64,000 nucleotides of DNA. It comes from Dipetalonema caudispina. Lineage: Eukaryota > Nematoda > Chromadorea > Rhabditida > Onchocercidae. The notes beneath the pieces were generated by a model. It searched no databases and was not told the DNA's origin. It saw only the letters and a list, made by a program, of their open reading frames with translations. Positions 1 to 11,617 of this stretch are shown here, piece after piece (the first letter of the stretch is position 1; every line of letters begins with the position of its first letter). The translations under genes were made by a program, and so were the position numbers. The DNA lies in assembly GCA_013365325.1 (NCBI GenBank), contig JABVXV010000112.1:1-64000 (forward strand), given 5' to 3'.

Positions 1-232
<232 letters not shown>

Positions 233-422
233 TAAGTAAAAATGGCTCAGCAATCGCAACCAAAGCTTAAAGCTAATTTTCGAAATCTTCATTGTCCTTA
301 ATCAACGATACATGTAACCAGCAGATTAAATGTAATGATTATCACTGTATATCTCTTCCAGAACATCCGACGTCAATTCGTGCTGATCTACTATCATCGA
401 CTGCAAACCCTTTAAGAAATAC

Positions 423-596
423 CTTCATAAAAATTTCGGTAACTTCCAAATTTTGAAACCAGTGCTGTTCAGCCAACAGATTACGTTGTATCAATAATGC
501 CCGTTCTTCCTTTGATTCAGCATTGCTTCTGTCCATGCCATCATCTTGATCTGATTGTTGGTATATAGTTTCGATGGCAATATTTTCTTCACTCAT
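423..596 (-). CDS. Candidate first exon of an unrecognised gene running off the left edge
   Basis: A minus-strand ORF starts with ATG at 596 and encodes 58 residues (MSEENIAIET..., ending ...EVTEIFMK) before a good donor (AAG|GTATTTC) at 422. Just upstream on the minus strand there is a TATTTCAG acceptor at about 621, suitable for a 5' UTR intron or a trans-spliced leader. Read without splicing, the ORF stops at 342 after 84 codons. The peptide is acidic and glutamine-rich at the N-terminus, then becomes a likely amphipathic helix (residues 30-58). I do not recognise the family. Any downstream exons would lie left of the microsatellite and outside the window. Both the gene and the donor choice are inferences from signals only. 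Confidence 0.4.
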
Positions 597-1070
597 TGTG
601 ATCTTTTAATATGTGCTCATCTGAAATATTACCTTTATTATTATAGATTAGTAAAAGGGCCAACAGTGAAGTCAGTTCATCGTCACAATCACAACTATTA
701 ACTCATCTACGAAAAGTAATCGTTTAAGTGACAGATCACTCCTCTCTTAATCCTTTATTCTTATTACCACCTCACTCTTCTATCAATCTTTACTATAAAT
801 TCAACAGGCGGCTAATTTACTGAGACATTGTGCAACACTAACGGGTCATATTTACCATAATCATTTAATTAAAAAACATTGGAGACATGTTGTTTACATT
901 TGTTGGCAAGCTTTTTACCACTTTTATCGATCACTGATCGATATGAACTGCGTTATGATTAAGAGAAGAAATTGGTCTGTTCTTTCCCAGAAAGGCAGAT
1001 GGTTTGCTTTATTGCACTCAAATAGTATTCGGCATTTACTCTTCGCTCTATTTACCATTCAACATTCCTT
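597..1070. other. Intergenic, between divergent candidate genes
   Basis: AT-rich sequence between the minus-strand candidate at 423-596 and the plus-strand carbonyl reductase. It contains a TATTTCAG acceptor-like site on the minus strand near 621. I see no coding signal. Confidence 0.5.
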
Positions 1071-3255
1071 ATGCGCAAATGCTTAGTTTGCTGTGCAAAA
1101 GTTACTATTCTAATGAGATCTATGATCATTACTTATTGTGCCTTATCTAATTCGTTTCAGTTTTTCATCTCATTCGCGCATCCTGTATATAGCATACACT
1201 TATTTTTTGTGCAATTATCAGTCAGATCAGAACAATGCCAATGCCTTCAATACTTGTGGTTTGTACTTTTTCTTCCTTTTAAAATTTGGTGCAAGCAATA
1301 ATTTTAGTGTTTATTTTTCAAATGAATGAGAATCTATCGTTTTCACAGGTCACTGGCGCAAATAAAGGAATTGGTTATGCGATTGTAAAAGGTCTTGCTG
1401 AAAAGTTGCATGGTGCAGTGATTTACCTTACGGGTATTATTTGCATATTGCGATGAATATTAATTGTAACTTGTTAGTGTTACTTACCAGGGAGAAGGAA
1501 TTGGGAGGCATATTGACGAATTAGTCTCTCCTTCCTTGAATTGCTTCATAGATCTTCCTGCTGCTACAATACACCTTTTATTGCAATGGTTAATAATTTC
1601 CGTCCTTTTTCTCTACAATTAACCTTCATTTTTTACTTTTTACAGCCAGAAATGAGAAATTAGGTACAGAATCGTTGAGCAAAGTGATTAAAGAATTGGG
1701 TGATAAACGTCACTCTGACATTCGTTTTCATCAACTTGATATCACTGATCGTAATAGCTGCGAGAATTTTGCTTCCTATTTGAAAAAAGAGCATAATGGA
1801 TTGGATGCATTGATTAACAATGCAGGATTTGCTTTCAAGGTGATTAAATAGCTAATACGAGGTTTTTATTCTGATATTTTTATTTTTTGTACTTTCATTT
1901 TGAATCTGATGGTATTGCTACAAAAAATAAAAATAGGATCGCATTGTGATTTATTGTATACTTTGGTTTTGCATAAATAATACATATTTGAAAACGACTC
2001 AATTGGAGGAAATATTAATGGCACATTTAAAAGCGAGGAGTTTACTAAATTTATTGTGTTTGAAAAAGTAAAAGAACCTAATTAAAACAGTAATTTTAGC
2101 ATGCAGCGACAGAATCACCAGAAGAACAGGCTCGCATAACAATTGGTATCAATTACGATGGCACTAAACAAGTCTCTAATATATTGTTCCCACTCATTCG
2201 AGATGGTGGAAGGTTAATTTTTTCTTTCAGTTTCTGTCAGTTAACCAAAATCTTGGTATGGTAAAGCAGCTTTTCATTTTTTCGCATAACTTAAGTAGTG
2301 TTAATCTTTCTCTTGGCAGGTTAATTACACTTCTGTATTTAGAGTTGTCAATGTAAGCAGCTCAGAAGGTGTTATTGCTGGACGTTACAGTGATGAAATT
2401 ATTGCCAAACTTACCAGTCCTTCGTTAACAGTTGCTGATATCGATAACTTCACTCGTGATTACATGAAGTAAAGATTTTGATTAATGTAAACTTCGTATT
2501 TTTAATTCGAATGTCGTAATTAAGTAGAAAGAGAAAGTGGTTTGGAAGAAACAAGGAGTAATTCGAAAAAAAAAAGTCTTTTTTTGATAGAATACCGAGT
2601 AGTGCATGGATTTTTTCTGTACAGTATTTTTGCTGTGCAAAAATTAAGGATACTGTTCCAGGGCTTGTGTTGGAGATAAACGGAAAGAAAATGGATTTCC
2701 CAACTCAGCATATAAAGTGTCAAAAGCTGCAGAGATAGCACTCACATTTATCCAAGCGAAAGAACTGAAATCTCGAAATATTTTAGTGAACGTGGTCCGT
2801 AATTCCTTTCCTTCATTTTCCGAAATTTAATTCATTGTTGCTCTACTGGGAAATGTTTGGCATATTCATTAATGAGAAGAATAATCTTATCTCTTTGCTC
2901 AGCCATTTCTCCTATTAATTGTTAGCAAATTCCAAATTTCCCTTCCGTAAAATCAAAAAGAAAAGAAATTTTATAGCTATAATAAGGGAATGGCTTATCG
3001 AGAGACAATAATTCACTGCAGTTTTCGGAACGAGTCATGAACTCTCGACTCTTTATTGAAAGTAATCGAAATTTTTTGCAGTGTCACCCTGGATATGTTA
3101 ATACCGACATGACAAGTCACCTCGGCCCTCTGACAATTGAAGAAGGTGCTGACACACCTATCTATTTAGCAACATTAGAAGACAACGGACCAACTGGAAA
3201 ATTTTTTTATAAAAGAAAAGAGATTGATTGGAATACTCCATTTGTCAGCAACTAA
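1071..3255 (+). CDS. Carbonyl reductase (NADPH), classical short-chain dehydrogenase/reductase
   Basis: CBR1-type cytosolic SDR that reduces carbonyl substrates with NADPH. Proposed exons: 1071-1085, 1349-1433, 1646-1839, 2100-2212, 2343-2468, 2662-2794 and 3082-3255. All phases agree, giving 279 residues against 277 for human CBR1. The sequence shows the cofactor-binding TGANKGIG near the N-terminus, NNAGFAF after strand beta-4, the catalytic-serine segment VVNVSSSEG, the catalytic SAYKVSK (YxxxK), and the late motif CHPGYVNTDM followed by EEGADTPIYLA, typical of CBR1. Exon 1 is tiny (Met-Arg-Lys-Cys-Leu) and was chosen because it supplies a hydrophobic first strand and phase 0 into VTG. An in-frame ATG at 1322 reading through the acceptor would give a different, less hydrophobic start. 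The family call is secure; the start is not. Confidence 0.85.
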
Positions 3256-3956
3256 TTTCGCTACAAATGGTATTTCCCGGGACAATCAATCAGGATTTGT
3301 TTTTGCTGCAAATTCACCTTAAATGTTTGCCGTAATACTTGCTCTCGTGAAACAGAAGAATATAAAATTGCTGTATCCTTAACATTTGGGTAAAAGTTGA
3401 CATAGAGTAAAAACTTTTTGAATTACTCGAAGCCGACAATAGACGAGTTGCTCTCAAATTTCCATAATTCCCTAAATTTATATGATTTGAAAGAAATCCA
3501 TAAAAGCTTATCAAAAATGAAATTTGGCTAAGTTGCTATAAAAACTTGATGGATTAGGTTAAAAAAATCCGCATTATCACTTCCTTATTTCAGCCATTAC
3601 TACGGACTTGATAAGCTTTCTCTATCACTGGCTATGACTACATTAATAATACATATTTACTCATTGACAATGAGACTTCGTTTTATTCTTATGTGAAGAT
3701 GCGAAATGCATTTTACTATTATGTTTGATGTGCTTAACCGAAATTAGTTGTTCGCTTTTTGTACAGTCCTCAAATAAGCAAAAGAAAAGGAGCGCTTTGT
3801 GAAAGTTTTTGACTTAGAACAACAATATGATATTTATCGATCAAGCGTAACCTGAACAGAATATTTCATGTTAATTTTTATCAAAAAAAAAAAAAACATT
3901 TCGAGATAATAGTTCAACATCGTTTCCAAGTATCGAAATTAATCAACATATATAAT
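3256..3956. other. Intergenic between convergent genes
   Basis: Shared 3' flank of the carbonyl reductase (+) and the chemoreceptor (-). AT-rich with an A-run near 3884-3896. The short ORFs here have no splice support or protein-like composition. Confidence 0.5.
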
Positions 3957-5990
3957 TTAAGAACTGAAGCTATGAGTATTGGTTTTGTTTTCAGTATGAC
4001 GAATAGTTAAATCCTTTTTCAGACCGTTTAGAGTACTCTTTACACGAATAACCTTTATTTGATCACACTTATAAATGCTTTTCTGGGTGCATTCCGGAAA
4101 TAACTGCTTCACACGGTTTGCAATATCATCCTGCTTTATCAGGATTGCAGCTACATTTGTTAACGGATTCAGATTACAGCTGACAGCTACTGTTACCCGC
4201 ATTAATTCGGAATAATGGGTCGTTGGATCGTCGTCATTATCGTATACTATCAACTTAAAGCATAGTGGTATCACGTAGAAGATAAAAGTAAACACACAAG
4301 AAAAGCCCATTGTAATAGTGAGCTTGCGCTGTCTTGCTTCAAATAACCGTAACGATATTTCCTGAAATATAGGGTATTGAGATATTTGGGTCATTCAGAA
4401 CTGTTGGTCTCAAATTTTCTGGAAATAATGGGTATTAGTTATCAGTTCTGTCTGATCTATTCCGGTCAAGTTATTGATATCAATGTTTCGGTGCTTTAGA
4501 TTTGAAGAATATTTGAACTATAAATATGTTTTACTTTGTTTATCTAGCAGTTATTGTCCTCACACCGCGTCAGATATGTCAATTGGAGTTTGTAGAAGTT
4601 TCAAGTTCCAACTTTTTAAATGCGTAATTTCTCTTTTCAGAATGAGTCAGTTGGAATATAAAGTAGAATTTTATTACTGTTATCTACTCACTGGGATCGA
4701 TAAAATGTTATCTTAATGCAGCTTGTTAGTTACAATATTAGAATTCAAAACTGAATTTCTAAGATAGGAATGATTGACACCCAATCTAAGGAGAAAATGA
4801 ACAGTTGAATGAATTAGAAGAATAGCAAATGTAAATATACCGTTTGATTGCTTTTTATCCGGCGAAGATGTTTCCGGCTCAAGAAATATACGATTATGTA
4901 TAGAATAACACTTAAGGATGCAGCAGTGATCATCAATAAAGCATGCAAATCTGCGAAAAATGGCTTTAGAACATCACCCGACCTGAAACTTCTCGTTTTA
5001 TTAGGATGTTCAGTGAGGAGTGAAAGTGATCCGGTTTACTGAAATATCTGTAAACTAATAAGTACTTACCAACAAAAACCTTGCAACACGGATTCAGTAT
5101 CCGTAAAGGTAAAAAACCAGCTAATTAAGACGAATATTGTTACTGATCCGAAAAAGAAGACGATCTGAAGAAAAAATACCTTCAATCTAAAGTTCTAGAG
5201 CATAGTATCTTTTATAATTGCTAATTTTTGACTTAATTTTGATCATCACTTGGGAAAAACTGTTCAATTTATAAATTAAAAAATTGAAAAATTGAAAAAA
5301 AAAAAACAATATTTTAAGATTTTTGCAATCCGAAAATTCAAATTTTTAATGTTTTGCATTAAAAATGAAGCAGAAATTAACCTGCTTAATTTGGTATGAA
5401 TAATTCTTCTCGAAATACCGCATGGGATATACAAGTGAAATGATGCGGTCGGTGCTCACCATCAGTGTCGACATAGCTGACATTAACTCTGACCTGAGTT
5501 ATTTATGTCATTTACAAATTAATCAGTATTCTGATTAGCAAATATAAAATGGATGATAGAAAAATACAAACAAAATGATAAATAAATGAAAACGAATGAC
5601 CAGAATTTACCATATGATAACTGTAGTCCACGGTAGCAACAAACAAGATCGTCTAGTAGTTCGGAAACTTCCAAATCCTATTATAATTAGACGACCGATT
5701 CCAGCTAAACAATATCCAATTCCTAACATTGTATCGGAAAAAATCTGTGAATGAGATATCAAATTAAAAAATAACAGAAAAATAGATTAAAAAGTAGGCA
5801 AATGAGTAAGTAAAATTCAGATGATCTGATTTTGATTTACCTGCGCAAATAAAATGATATATTGGCGTCTAAGATGTCGATGTTTGATTAATGCCAATTC
5901 AACTATACCATTGCTAATAAAAAGTAGAAATCCTTCAAATACATAAATAGCAAATGTAATTATCAGATAGAGCTGCCTATTTTCCATCAT
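3957..5990 (-). CDS. Nematode serpentine (7TM) chemoreceptor, Srsx-like
   Basis: Putative plasma-membrane chemosensory GPCR of sensory neurons. Exons on the minus strand: 5990-5841, 5744-5611, 5493-5382, 5164-5070, 4982-4841 and 4361-3957. Phases match throughout and give 345 residues. TM1 follows a short N-terminus (MMENRQLYLII...). TM2 is in exon 2 (MLGIGYCLAGIGRLIIIG). TM3 ends in a DRY-like STDRIISLVYPMRYF in exon 3. TM4 is exon 4, TM5 exon 5, and TM6-TM7 the last exon, with an NPxxY-like CNLNPLTNVAAI. The C-terminal tail is short and basic. The DR...YPMRYF and NPLTN pattern fits nematode Srsx-type receptors best. That subfamily is my judgement; the 7TM call is firm. The start could be Met1 or Met2. 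Confidence 0.85.
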
Positions 5991-8900
5991 TTTAGCATTA
6001 TCTTCATAATATTTGCCACTGAAAATGGTGTGAAGTATCCATTTAAATTGGATATGCCAGAGAATTACAATTGAATTGAGTCAAAAATTGACCAGAAAGA
6101 ACAGAGCCCAAAAAAATTATTGACAATTCCAAAAATCAGATTGGGAATTTCAAAAAAAAAACCTTGCATGTATTTATCTGATGAGACTGTCAAAGATATC
6201 ACACCACTAATAACTAATCATTGGTTAATGAATTTAAACAAGAAAAGTTGACATTATGAGTCTCTCTATAATTAAAATAATGAATTGCATCAATAAGTTT
6301 AATGCAATGCCTTCTCACGATACATTATGAAATGATGAGAATTGTAGTTGGATGAATGACGCAGTTAAGCATCATTAGCTTTAAAGCGAAAATGTCTGTT
6401 ATTGCTAATTACATTTGATGGGAAAAAATTCTTATCACATAGAGTAAAATTCTGACATACTGCCAACGTGAAAATATTACCATTTGAGTTTTCTACAAAT
6501 AATTTCATGAAAATAACATTTGATGAGTTAAAAAAAGTTTTTATTTTTGAATGCTAATCATTTATATTCTTAACATTGGATTGCATAAATCCTTGCATTA
6601 ATGAAATTCATTGTTGGTTCCCTAAAAAGATGCTTCAATAATAATACTCCGAGGTGCAAATACGTTAGCATTGCTTTCAATTTAAGTTTGAAAAAAAAAA
6701 AAGATTAGCATGGAATCATCGATCAGAGTTTAAAATTGATTATTCGAGAAATTTTAAAATTTTGAAATATTTTTTGATGGAAAAGAAATGCGACACGAAT
6801 GTTTTTGTTAATATTCTGTTATCATCACTTCATCGTTCTACACTACACAACACAACAATTGTTACAGTATAATTCGTTAAATTTTCTAAAAATATACGCA
6901 TTATGTTCTTAAAATGCACATTTTCCCCCATGAAAATTCAGCTGCTATCATGTTAGAATGATTAATCATACATATTTAAAGCATTTATTACTTTATTCCT
7001 TGAAATCATATCATATCATATAATATATCTAATTGAACTGAACATTAGTCAAATAATGAATTCTTGCCCGAAGAATCGAATAATGAATGATGAATTGAAT
7101 ATTTAAAATTTTGTGAATATCAGATATATTACAGAAAATTATAAATTTTTATTTAATATTTGCATTCGTGAACTGTTTGGTTGTTGTATAGTTATATTTT
7201 CGGAATACATTTATAAAAATTCTTGTGTTTCTACATCATGTGAACAATCAGATAAGTCATCTAAAAGACATTTTTAGCGCTGATCATCATTTTCTTTAAT
7301 TATCAACAATTAATCAAATTAATCAACTCATCGATTTATTAAAATAAGGATGAAATTAGCACTGGATATGATTTCTACAGCCAATTCATGATAGTATCAT
7401 TGTTGAAAATTCCTTCCTGCCAGCTACAAATCATTTCTTATGTAGCAACAAAGAAGTAGTCACAGCTCAGTTCAAGCTGATCGAATCAATTTTTTTTTTT
7501 TTGCTTTCCATGCTACTGAACCAGAAATCAGCAATACATTCACCACCACACTAATAATTAGCTCAATATTCTTTAAAGTTACAGAAATTTGAAACCGCTT
7601 TAACAATTAAGATCCTGCAATCAAATATATAATAAAATCGATATGTTTTTGTCAGAAAATGAACAACCATCTCTATTCAAACAATTTGGGACTGTTGAAA
7701 TTTACGGAAATTTTTCGCAGTATCGTCTAAAAAGTATAAAACGAAGAGTGTTATTTTTAACAATTCAGCCGTGATCAACAAACTGAAAGAAAATATATTT
7801 GAAGCTAAAGAAATCCGTTATTACCTTTTTAACAAAAAGCCGTTCAAGTGTAAACAACGAATGATTAATGATGGCCAAGGATTGCACTAAACACGGAAAT
7901 AATAATGATCATATTGCTTCCGCTTTTTCTTCTTTATCATTTCTATGAATGCCAAAAACATTAGTTAGCAAGAAATTTCAAACTCTATTACTACCAGAAA
8001 TTAATTATATCTTGCTTTGACATTATGAAGAAAAATTAAATAACAAAAATCTTGAAATTTTAACTGCTGTTAAGAATTGTATACTTGAAATTTTAAACGC
8101 TGAAAAGCGCATGCACCTCGTAGCAATATATTTTGTTGGAAAGCAACATTCAAGCGAAATTTTAGATGTAATTGAATTTGAAATAATTTTAAACTTTTAT
8201 GTATTTTCCCAAGTTTTTGTCATAAAATCAGAAATGATGACATTTTATGGAAAAGTTTTGCTTTTTTCTAATGAAATATATCAAAAATTGTCGTTTTCCC
8301 AAACTTTTTTCAAACCTTGACCTCCTCTAATATATTACTAACATGGATTCATGTCTTATTTGACAACTGATCAAACGATTCTACATCTCACGAAGATTGA
8401 GACATCTGAGATAGGAAATTATTATAACACCAGAGAAATCCTCCTGCTGGATAGTATTGAAGCATAGTGGAAATTGAAGTAAATCAAACTGACATAACTA
8501 TATATATTAACCGATGAAGACCTCAAATAGTTTATTGAATTTGTATCGTCGCTAGGCCATACATACAGAGAGCGATATGAATAATGGATGACGCAACTAG
8601 TTGAACAAATAATCAGATATCTTCATGATTTTCGTCCTGCTAGCGATCTCTCCTATCATTGGATTTCATTATGCATAATACAATGATCACTAGTACATCT
8701 CTACTACGTCTACTACATTGTTGTAAGAGTTACAATTTCTCTTGGTTGTTGTCCAGTGGGTTCAGCCTAGTAACGTTTGACATCTGCTGTAATCCATCTT
8801 TATGCTTATATGACAAATATGCATCGTTCGCCAACGAAAAATAACTTTGTTTATTCTGCGTAAAGCGTAGAAATCTGTTGGTATATTCTCGAAGGTATTT

Positions 8901-9169
8901 CCTTCATCTTCCTGATTCCTCTTCAAGGCTCTCATCTCCTTAACAAAACTTTTTGAGTCGCTACAAGTTTAAGCATTTCCTGGGCCAAATTTATTGTTAA
9001 TATTGTTAGTTGCTTCTTTTGCATTATGAACTGAAATAATAAAATCACCCAAATTCGCTTTCTGTTTGATAATACTTCCTTAGTCTAATCAATAGACAAT
9101 GAAGTGAATAGTAAAATGATATATAACAAAACCGCTCAATTAATAAATTAAATAATTCGGTAATCATAA

Positions 9170-9262
9170 TTCAATAAATAAATCAGTTCAATAAATAAAT
9201 AAGTAAATATTAATACAAACAAAAAAGTAAACATATATAAAGATAAATAAATAAATAAATAT
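9170..9262. repeat. (AAAT)n-type low-complexity repeat
   Basis: Repeated AATA/ATAA units in several interrupted blocks, for example a run of AAAT units around 9241-9260. A simple tetranucleotide repeat with no coding role seen. Confidence 0.7.
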
Positions 9263-11244
9263 ACATATAATTCATCCACTCATTTTTTTAGATGAACATG
9301 AACTTCATGAAAATGGAAATCTGCTTAATCCGAGGCATAAATATGATTAATCAAAGTTTAAAATATGAATCAATGTTTGTTCAGTAAAGCTAATGACTTA
9401 TGACATTAAAAAAAGCTCTTGAAATGTTCCATATTCGATCAAATGAAAAAAGGTGAAATCAAAGCCAATCAAAACGAAAATTCATCCTTCTTAAAGTCGG
9501 AAAGAAAAACTGAAAAAATATCTAAAATTGATACGGTTGGCTGAAATAACTGAGTAAATGCAATAATTTACCTTTACTAAACATAAAATTTTCCAGTCTT
9601 GGACAAGAATTCATGAGATGATACTTCAGGCCTTGTCAATCTTAAGGGTACTGTCGTGTTTTTCTGAAGAGTTAGCCGCCAAAAGGTCAATTGCTTTGTC
9701 ATATTTTCAATGATAGTTTATTTTTGATCAAAATGAAACACATTTTTTGATCCAAATTAAACACCAGAAATCGGATAATCTTTCAGGAGAATGTAAATCG
9801 TCGCATTGCTATTTTTTGATAAGTTGTATGCGATTTTCTAAAAATTAAATGGAACAGGTTGACTGTGACTGTCAATATTTAGATCCTTTTTTCCGCTCAT
9901 TAAACTATGCAATTAATAATGATCTCGTTAACAGACATTTTCTTTTAATATTCAAACGCTTCATTGTATCTTTTATTACCTCAATTTATCATCAGAAAGT
10001 TACATACTAGAAAAGTTAGGCGGAAAATAGTTCAAACTTGGCTAATTAATACATCGATGCCTCAGCATCAAATATAGTCCGACTTCAAAGAATGGTTGGA
10101 ATGTTGGAAAAGAATTTTTATGTTTCGTAGGAGATGATTTCAGCCAGCACATTGATAACATCCAATTTTTTTTCCATGATATGATAGCTAATGTCCATTT
10201 GCTCTTTCTGAATATGGAGTAAAAATCTGTAGTGGTAATAAGCAGAATATTAATTTATAATTCATCACTAATCATTTCGAAATATTAATTTCAATTAATG
10301 GGTGCAAATAAAACTCAAATTTGGAGCCAATTTGGAAATAAAATGCTGAAGGAATATGTAATAAATATAATGGGTGCTTCAGTAATACAAAATGTGAATT
10401 ACGAATAACGACAGTAGAAAAATGAATGTGATAAGATGGCATTTGCTATTTCTAATCAAATTATTAAGAGGATCTGAAACTGTGATGCATAATATCATAG
10501 TATCTGATAAGTATCAGAAAAAAAAATCAATGATTTTAAAAAAGGACTATGGTTTTTCTTTTTTATCATTTTTGGTTTCCGTTGTCATTAGAAATCACTA
10601 AACGATTGATTATTTTTGCGAAAATTCCAACTTCCTCGAGGATTTAGTGACAACAAAGTGATGCGTTCAACATTATAAGTTTTATGATCGTTATTTGTTC
10701 GCCAAAAAGCGACAAGTGCAGATGTTTTAGTTGAAATCTTCATATACTAATAATTTGAAAAGAAACAAAAACCTCTTGTCGAATTTACGTAAATCACGGA
10801 TGTTTAGAATGTAACATCATATTACTTAAAATTATTGATACAATATTTTGCTGCTAACATTTCGTCTTCATTCTATTATTCCAAAAAGACAATTTTATTT
10901 TCTGATATTATCGATGATTCTTCTCGCTCACATATTTGCATCTTTTATTGTTTCTGTTATTGATAGCATTAAACTTGTAAAACTTCTTTGAATTAATTCT
11001 TTTGAAGTATGCAAACAAATATTTGCAAGAGCAAATTCCATCAATGCATGTTCAGATCAATTAAAAGAAGTCGGAAGAGTGACACCCAGTTTTTCAACCA
11101 ATATTGATACTAATTCTAGTTTTTCATATTGCCACTTATCATAGGAAATATAACCTCGGACTAAGAAGGTCAATCATCCTCCAACCTGTTCATCATATCA
11201 GCATTGACTGTTTATTAAAATTTAGCAAAGTTCAAAAATTTGAG

Positions 11245-11335
11245 AATGCTGAAATGCAATGGAATGTAAAGCGGTGAGCGAAGTGTAAAGCGTAGTGAAA
11301 TGTAAAATGACGCTGTGAAGTGTAAATTGTTATAA
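11245..11335. repeat. Short degenerate direct repeat (RTGTAAA core)
   Basis: The core TGTAAA recurs five times within about 85 bases (ATGTAAAGCG, GTGTAAAGCG, ATGTAAAATG, GTGTAAATTG and flanking copies), separated by G-rich spacers. It looks like a decayed tandem duplication of roughly 15-25 bases. Function unknown. Confidence 0.4.
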
Positions 11336-11494
11336 AGGCTATTAGCCACCGAAATTTGACAATCCACAAATTTACCTGTACCCATTGATAAGATTATGTG
11401 ATGACTGGAAGAAACAAAGATGAATTTGCAAATGTACATTTCATAGGCCATTTCACTGACAGTTTCCTGTAAGTGTTCGGATTGTTAGTTGACC

Positions 11495-11617
11495 TGAAAT
11501 ATATTGAACCACGAAGAAGTGCCACATAGAGATAATGCTGTTGATTTATTTGAAACACCAAACCGATCGTTGCTGTTAGCTTACATTGAGTAACCGGTTC
11601 TCTGTAATTCAACTAAA
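11495..11617 (-). other. Isolated exon-like segment, function unknown
   Basis: On the minus strand a TATTTTAG acceptor at about 11618 is followed by about 41 open codons (LNYREPVTQCK... ending ...RGSIYFR) and a GTCAAC donor. The composition is protein-like, with a hydrophobic centre. I found no convincing partner exons within 2 kb, so it may be chance or a relic of a receptor gene. Low certainty. Confidence 0.15.
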
